DNA of 64,000 nt from Tipula vernalis (Eukaryota > Arthropoda > Insecta > Diptera > Tipulidae), in NCBI GenBank assembly GCA_958295665.1, contig OY282558.1:336385106-336449105 (forward strand). The letters are read 5' to 3'. The translations under genes and the position numbers were made by a program. Position 1 is the stretch's first letter. Each line of letters begins with the position of its first letter. The notes beneath the pieces were generated by a model, which worked only from the letters and a program-made list of their open reading frames with translations, was not told where the DNA came from and ran no database searches. Below are positions 58,830-64,000 of the stretch, piece after piece.

Positions 58830-61227
58830 ATGGATTCAATAAATTGCTTTAGCTGTTCTGAATTATTCATGACTATCAATGAGTTGATTAGCCACATAAG
58901 GAATTGTCATCCAAACCAAACTTCAGTGTCGTGCTGCTACCGTAGGTGCTCGCGAAAATATAGTCGACTTGATTCCTATAGATTTCATTTGAAAACTCAT
59001 TATAGAAATATTGAAAGTGAATACTCAAATTTAACTAGAGCCGCTGTTGCCAATTGCAGCAACGCAGAGCTAAGTTCTAATATTGAAAACAATGATGTCC
59101 GTCCTAGCACTAGTAACGCAGATATTGTTCAACAGTTATCACTCCCAGATATTCGTTTAGATTTGTTGAAGCAAATTTTAAGAACTTATTGTAACGATTC
59201 CATTCCTCGAAATAAGAGTCAAGAGATTATCAAAAGCATCGTAAATTGTTATAGAAAATATTTATTAATTTTGAAAAATAAATTAAACGATTCTAATTTG
59301 ACATCCGACGTGTTGGCTTTTGTGGAAGAATTGTGTAAGAACAGTTTAGTAGAATCCGAATATAAATTTTTTAAAGAACTTAAGAAAACACAATTTTTTG
59401 TAGAAGTACAATTTATTTCCATACATAAGGAAGTTCAAGAAGTTCTTAGTTCTGATGGACAAACTATCCTCAAAACTTTGGATTTTTCCGTGGCTATGAT
59501 GCCTTTGCGAGAAATGTTTGGTGTTCTTTTTCAAAAAACAAGCTTTTTGCTTGAAACTATATCCTACATTATTTCCTTAAAAACTCGTGATCGAGCTGTA
59601 ACTTATAATTTAATTCAAAGTGCACTCTGGAAGAACAAAAAAGATGAACAGTTTTCACAATGCTTTGATAATAGTGTATTATATTTGCCTCTATTAGTTT
59701 AGGATCCCATGCTGGGTCACAGAAAATTGGCGGGGTCTATATAAAAATTCCTTGTATTCCCGAGTACCTACAGTCTAAACTTTCCCATATATTTGTTGCA
59801 ATATTATTATTTTCTGAGGATAGAAAAAAATTCGGAAATACTAGCGTATTTTCAGGATTCATCGCAGAGCTTAATTATTTGCAAACTACAGGAATTGAAC
59901 TCAAAAACAAAATACCATATGGTCTTAGAAATTTAAATAGGGTCAAAATTATTCCTACATTAATTCTTGGGGACAATCTCGGGCTTAATACGATTCTTGG
60001 ATTTTCAGAGAGTTTCTCTAGTAACTTTTACTGCCGCTTTTGCAAACTGAATCGTAATATTATAAAATTTAGTATTAAAGAAAATGTTGAAATGATGCGA
60101 AATCCTGAGAATTATGACTATGATCTTGCATTAAATGATTTTAAGGTTACTGGCGTGAAAGAAAATTCGGTTTTTAACCGTATCAATAATTTTCATGTAA
60201 CACAAAATTATTGCGTAGATGTCATGCATGACCTATTGGAAGGGGTTTGCCATTACGAACTAATATTTATTCTAAATCGTTTTATAAATGACTATAAATT
60301 CTTTTCATTAGAACAATTGAACTACAGAATGCTTACTTTCGACTACGGTCCTATATACAGCAGAAACAAACCTCCTATATTAAACTCAGATTCACTAAAA
60401 AAAAATAAATTAAAGCTATCTGCTTCTGAGATGTTAGTTTTTTTCAAGTGCATCTCATTGATGATTGGTGATTTAGTTCTTGAATGTGAAGAATGGTCAT
60501 TATACATACTTTTAAGGCAGATAGTTTATATTTGTTGTGACTCAGATTCAATTCAAGATGGAATAGTCGAACATTTACAAGAATTGGTGTGTGAACATAA
60601 TCGATTATACTTAAAACTTACAAAAAGTACACTAAACCCAAATTTCATAATATGCAACATTACGCAAATATTATGAGCAAAATTGGTCCTTTGAAACATA
60701 TCTCATCAATGAGATTTGAATCGGTACATAAAGTTTTGAAGAATATAAGCAATAGCTCTAACAATAAAATTAATATCTTTAGGACAATTTTTATTAAGTA
60801 CCAAATAAAGCTTCTAGATTTGTTCATAAATTACAACGATGTTATAGACGCGAGAGTTAAATCAGGCCCTGCAACAATTTATCATAATATGAACAGCCCT
60901 CTACAAAAATATGGTATTGTTTCAGCTCTTTCGACTTATACTGTGTCTTATCTCCAATACGAAAATATCCTATTTAAACCCGGTATGGTTGTACATGTTG
61001 GTGAATACGAAGATGATATTCCATTATTTGGTTTAATCAGGCACATTTGTTCGATAGACCGTTCGTACTACTTATGTTTTCAAAGACTTTTAAATCACGG
61101 AATTGATTCACATTTTCATACTTTTCGGGTTGAATACGAGAACTATTTCTTTTCTGTGAAGGTGGACTCATTAGAATCCAATTATATTGGGTACATTTGT
61201 GTAACGAAAAATAATATTAAATTTTGA
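58830..61227 (+). pseudogene. C2H2 zinc-finger putative transposase ORF2 of copy F (two frameshifts)
   Basis: ATG 58830. Two fingers with the same spacing as in copy A: C6, C9, H22, H27 and C36, C40, H53, H57. The first frame ends at 59702; one base out of phase homology continues (LGSHAGSQKIGG), through GDNLGLNTILGF with CRFCKLNR, CVDVMHDLLEGVCHYEL, and on to a second shift near 60645 (MQHYANIMSKIGPL), then MRFESVHKVLK and the C-terminus to the stop at 61225-61227. Every conserved block of the family, including the candidate acidic triad, is present. Two single-base changes are the main damage. Confidence 0.7.
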
Positions 61228-61519
61228 AATTAATACAAATATTGGTAATTAGTAATACGTAATAATGTAGCAGATTTGTAATAACTGGTTTTATACATTT
61301 ATTAGAAATGAGGTTAGTTTTTATTATTCATTTAGATTTAGTTATGTCCACGTATGACAAATTAATGTATATAGGTACTATATTATTTAAATATTATTTA
61401 ATAAAATTATTCATTAAACATCAATGTGTATTATTTCGACAATTATTTTTAAAACAATGATTTTTAGTGCAATAATATTAAAATTAACAAAGTCGTGCGC
61501 TGAGAATATGATAGCATCC

Positions 61520-62085
61520 CGTATATAATGTTTTCTGCAACAAAATTGGGTGACAAACCACACTGTAGTGACTAACATACAACGTTTGTTACAATATTAC
61601 TCCTAAAAACAAAATGGTAGTATCGAACAAATAATGTTCTCTGCAACAAAAGCAACTCAAGAACTGAATGATAGCAACCAACATATAATGTTTTCTGCAA
61701 ACAAAGTTCCTCAGCACAACATGATAGCAACGAACAAATAATGTTCTCTGCAACAAAAGCAACTCAAGAACTGAATGATAGCAACCAACATATAATGTTT
61801 TCTGCAAACAAAGTTCCTCAGCACAACATGATAGCAACGAACAAATAATGTTCTCTGCAACAAAAGCAAGTCAAGAACTGCATGATAGCAACCAACATAT
61901 AATGTTTTCTGCAAACAAAGTTTCTCAGCACAACATGATAGCAACGAACAAACAATGTTCTCTGCAACAAAAGCAACTCAAGAACTACATGATACCAGCC
62001 AACATATAATGTTCTCTGCAATAAAAGTTCCCCATCAACAACATGGTGCCGACCAACATATAATGTTCTCTCCAACAGAAAATGT
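61520..62085. repeat. Tandem array, ~53-bp unit (dimer ~107-124 bp), right subterminal region of copy F
   Basis: About ten units with the core ATAATGTT(C/T)TCTGCAACAAA, alternating between two subtypes (…GCAACTCAAGAACTGAATGA… and …GTTCCTCAGCACAACATGAT…), so the unit duplicated and then spread as a dimer. The minus-strand frames rich in Cys, Leu and Tyr are its translations, not genes. It ends about 100 bp before the right terminal repeat. Confidence 0.9.
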
Positions 62086-62226
62086 ATTGATTGTTACAAC
62101 CAATATATAGTTATTTACATGATGGCAACAATAAAAATCCCAATCATTACATTATGCTCTTCAAATATTATTGCATCAACTATATTTTTTTTCTGCGTGT
62201 ATTCTTAATTTTTATATCAATTTTAG

Positions 62227-62274
62227 GAGAAACACTTACATCCCAACAGCAAGTTCCGCGACGCAATAACAAAG
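62227..62274 (+). CDS. Host-gene exon (16 codons)
   Basis: Flanked by TTTTAG and GTAAAA. In phase 2/1 it reads ETLTSQQQVPRRNNK. It joins the next exon (62344) in frame. Joining it directly to the interrupted exon at 54157 would create a stop at the junction, so another exon probably lies, or lay, between them in the interval now holding copy F. Function unknown. Confidence 0.5.
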
Positions 62275-62343
62275 GTAAAATCAAATGAGTACTAATCATT
62301 TATCAATCTTATTTACATTATCTATATATATTTAATTATTTAG

Positions 62344-62415
62344 AAAACATATTCAATGAGTGGATGCCAGACGATGAGCAAAGGACAACCGCCAACCCGC
62401 AATCAACTTTAATAA
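62344..62415 (+). CDS. Host-gene exon (24 codons)
   Basis: Flanked by TTATTTAG and GTAAGA, phase 2/1, reading ENIFNEWMPDDEQRTTANPQ. It splices in frame to 63326. An alternative acceptor (62521, before GTCTTACGACC) would lead to a 24-codon terminal exon with a stop near 62596. Confidence 0.55.
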
Positions 62416-62419
62416 GTAA

Positions 62420-63325
62420 GATTAAATAAAATATAGAAGCATCCAGTGCAGTGGGGCCTCACTAATAAAAGCAGTCTCCCATATTCCTCAAAGCACTGAA
62501 CGCACCCAATTGTTTCCATTTAGGTCTTACGACCCAAGTACCGACCGTTGTTTCCTTTGTTGATGGAAGTATCAAACAGATTTTAATCTTATAGGAGTGG
62601 CTAAGTAAATATTCTATTATAGTTTGGTTCCGCAAGGCACTTTAAACGTAATCATTTTATGCCGTTTTATTGTTATGCCGTATTTTTCGGTTTAAAGTAT
62701 AATTTGAAATGCATTATTTTGTTTGAATTAACTTGTCGAAAACGGACAAAATACTTTCTCCATTTGCTAGGAATAATACATTTTCATTGTCACTTTAATC
62801 GATGTAGGAAGCGATAGTCGGGCTTAAGATAAACTACTAATTACAGAATGGCAAAAGTGGAATTTTGTATAAGTCATACACGATAACGCAAACTTACATA
62901 CCCAATAATAGGCGCGTTCTGAAAAATGTAAACCTTAGTAAATTCTTAGTAACTTTCAAAGATGGAATTTACCAATCTATTTCCGAACGTGTTGTTTTAT
63001 TTTAGGTTTTATGCCCAAAAAATATATTTTAAAAAATAAATAATTTATAGGTATACTATTGAAGTAAGCTAAGTAAATAATTTGTGCTCTTATTTTGAAA
63101 TTTCCGTCAAATGAATCGTCGAACATTTTCGTCATTTAATTACATTCTCATCCGTAATATAATTTAAGTTTTTGTTTGGGCAAGGTTATTTTATTATCCA
63201 TATGACAAAAAAAAAAAATTTACAATGAATTTACTATGATTCATTTTCAAAAATACTTGATATATCAAATATGAATAACTTGTGAATGTGCATGAAATTA
63301 TGATGTGCTTCTTTTACATTTTCAG
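62420..63325. other. Intron of the host gene
   Basis: AT-rich with no recognisable element. A possible alternative terminal exon lies near 62525-62596. Confidence 0.35.
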
Positions 63326-63443
63326 TAACTCCCGAGCTTCGTTATATTAGCAGGCAGCTTAAATCAATTAAACTGGATGTAACAAACATTCTTAAAGTAA
63401 TAGTGCCTCCAAAAAATTTTCGATGTGTGTTCTTATTTTTGTT
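63326..63443 (+). CDS. Host-gene exon with a helical segment
   Basis: Flanked by TTTTCAG and GTAAGTGG, it reads ITPELRYISRQLKSIKLDVT and continues hydrophobic to the donor. The heptad-like spacing suggests a coiled coil. I do not recognise a family. Confidence 0.55.
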
Positions 63444-63587
63444 GTAAGTGGAAATTGCAAAGCGTGTATTCATAGTGCGATTTTAGGTGAAAAAGAAATA
63501 TCTACAAGTGGTTAATATACATTCAGTGGTTGATACACAAATAAATACATAATATATAACACTTCAGTTATTTTTTATAAATTTTAG

Positions 63588-63660
63588 AAATCTTCTGTTA
63601 AACAAGGGGGCACGTCCTAACGAATCAAAAAATTCAGAAAGTTCACGGTTTGGAAAATGA
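63588..63660 (+). CDS. Terminal exon of the host gene
   Basis: After ATTTTAG the frame continues NLLLNKGARPNESKNSESSR to TGA at 63658-63660. No AATAAA follows closely. Confidence 0.5.
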
Positions 63661-64000
63661 ATTGACACGCAATGTGTGCCAGGACGAATTGACAGATCAG
63701 TATTATTAATATAACTTGCTGGTATCTTGTGTACAAAATTAGGTATTTTATCGATTGAGTACACCTCGCAAAAACAATTTTTGGTAAAATTGTTATTTGA
63801 GAGAATCCTTGTTATTTAAAGTAATTTACTGTACATAATTCGGTGCGATAATCGAACAAAAATACCTATATTCATATATTATATTACAAATACAAAAGTG
63901 GATGAGTATGAAAATACTTTTGTGAACATTTGTTTTGTGTCGTGGACAAATGTTTTTGAAGTATGTATTTATATTTACTAATCATTAGCAAAATTAATAA
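63661..64000. other. Unassigned AT-rich end of window
   Basis: Nothing recognisable; perhaps the 3' UTR of the host gene. Confidence 0.3.

Larger units (their letters stand above)
54315..62202 (+). mobile_element. Copy F of the two-gene SAMD3-like/C2H2 DNA transposon
   Basis: The left end begins ATACACGTAGAGAAAAGATA. The reverse complement of the right end (62177-62202) begins ATACACGCAGAAAAAAAATA; over 26 bp 22 match. The TACACxxAGA core is shared with copy A. It contains a spliced ORF1 (56293-58586), an unspliced ORF2 (58830-61227, two frameshifts), a large tandem array before the right end and a LINE tail inserted in its leader. No target duplication was identified. Confidence 0.75.

Noticed and set aside
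61589..62075. Three minus-strand frames with repeated Cys-rich motifs
   Set aside because: They repeat because the DNA is a tandem array; no start context or homologue.
61520..62085. CRISPR-like repeat array
   Set aside because: Units are contiguous and diverged, without unique spacers, in a eukaryotic transposon.

Overview
The window is a stretch of an AT-rich animal genome, almost certainly an arthropod and probably an insect. Coding units are split by short GT...AG introns. The repeats are typical of insects: Ty3/gypsy retrotransposons, an errantivirus-type env remnant, piggyBac, Tc1/Tc3, a mariner relative, PIF/Harbinger and a LINE tail. No rRNA, tRNA, CRISPR array or prokaryotic signal was seen. 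An assignment below insect (for example to Hemiptera) would be a guess.

Nearly all of the window is transposable elements, many nested. The recurring theme is a two-gene DNA element present as a near-complete copy at each end (A, 62-6243; F, 54315-62202) and as broken copies in between (B near 15.4-19.4 kb; C near 21.0-26.0 kb; D near 35.9-40.3 kb; E near 41.8-47.1 kb). ORF1 is a multi-exon protein resembling vertebrate SAMD3; it has a SAM domain in A and a different N-terminus in E and F. ORF2 is an unspliced protein with two N-terminal C2H2 zinc fingers and a conserved acidic core (GDNLG, HDLFEGVC, FESKH) that I read as a CACTA-like transposase. A and F have terminal inverted repeats, and several copies carry their own subterminal repeat array.

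Layout: copy A; an errantivirus remnant (6.9-10.3 kb); a noncoding stretch with a TATA/Inr promoter (10.5-12.0 kb); an internally deleted piggyBac with perfect TTAA duplications (12028-14216); copy B, into whose tail a structurally intact Tc1/Tc3 element inserted (19434-21006); a TA microsatellite and a foldback MITE; a retroelement gag remnant; copy C carrying a mariner fragment; a 359-bp near-perfect palindrome; a young Ty3/gypsy element (26677-35413) with 1.23-kb LTRs and two tiny transmembrane ORFs ahead of gag; a hammerhead ribozyme (35436-35495) directly after it; copy D with a Harbinger element inside; copy E followed by a 954-bp AT microsatellite; a young CsRn1-type Ty3/gypsy element (47873-54113) with a canonical A-AAA-AAC gag-pol slippery site; copy F with a LINE tail in its leader.

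The only candidate host gene is a set of phase-compatible small exons on the + strand (47748-54157 interrupted, 62227-62274, 62344-62415, 63326-63443, 63588-63660). The CsRn1 element sits inside its first visible exon, in reading frame once the insert and one 4-bp duplication are removed, and copy F sits in the following intron.
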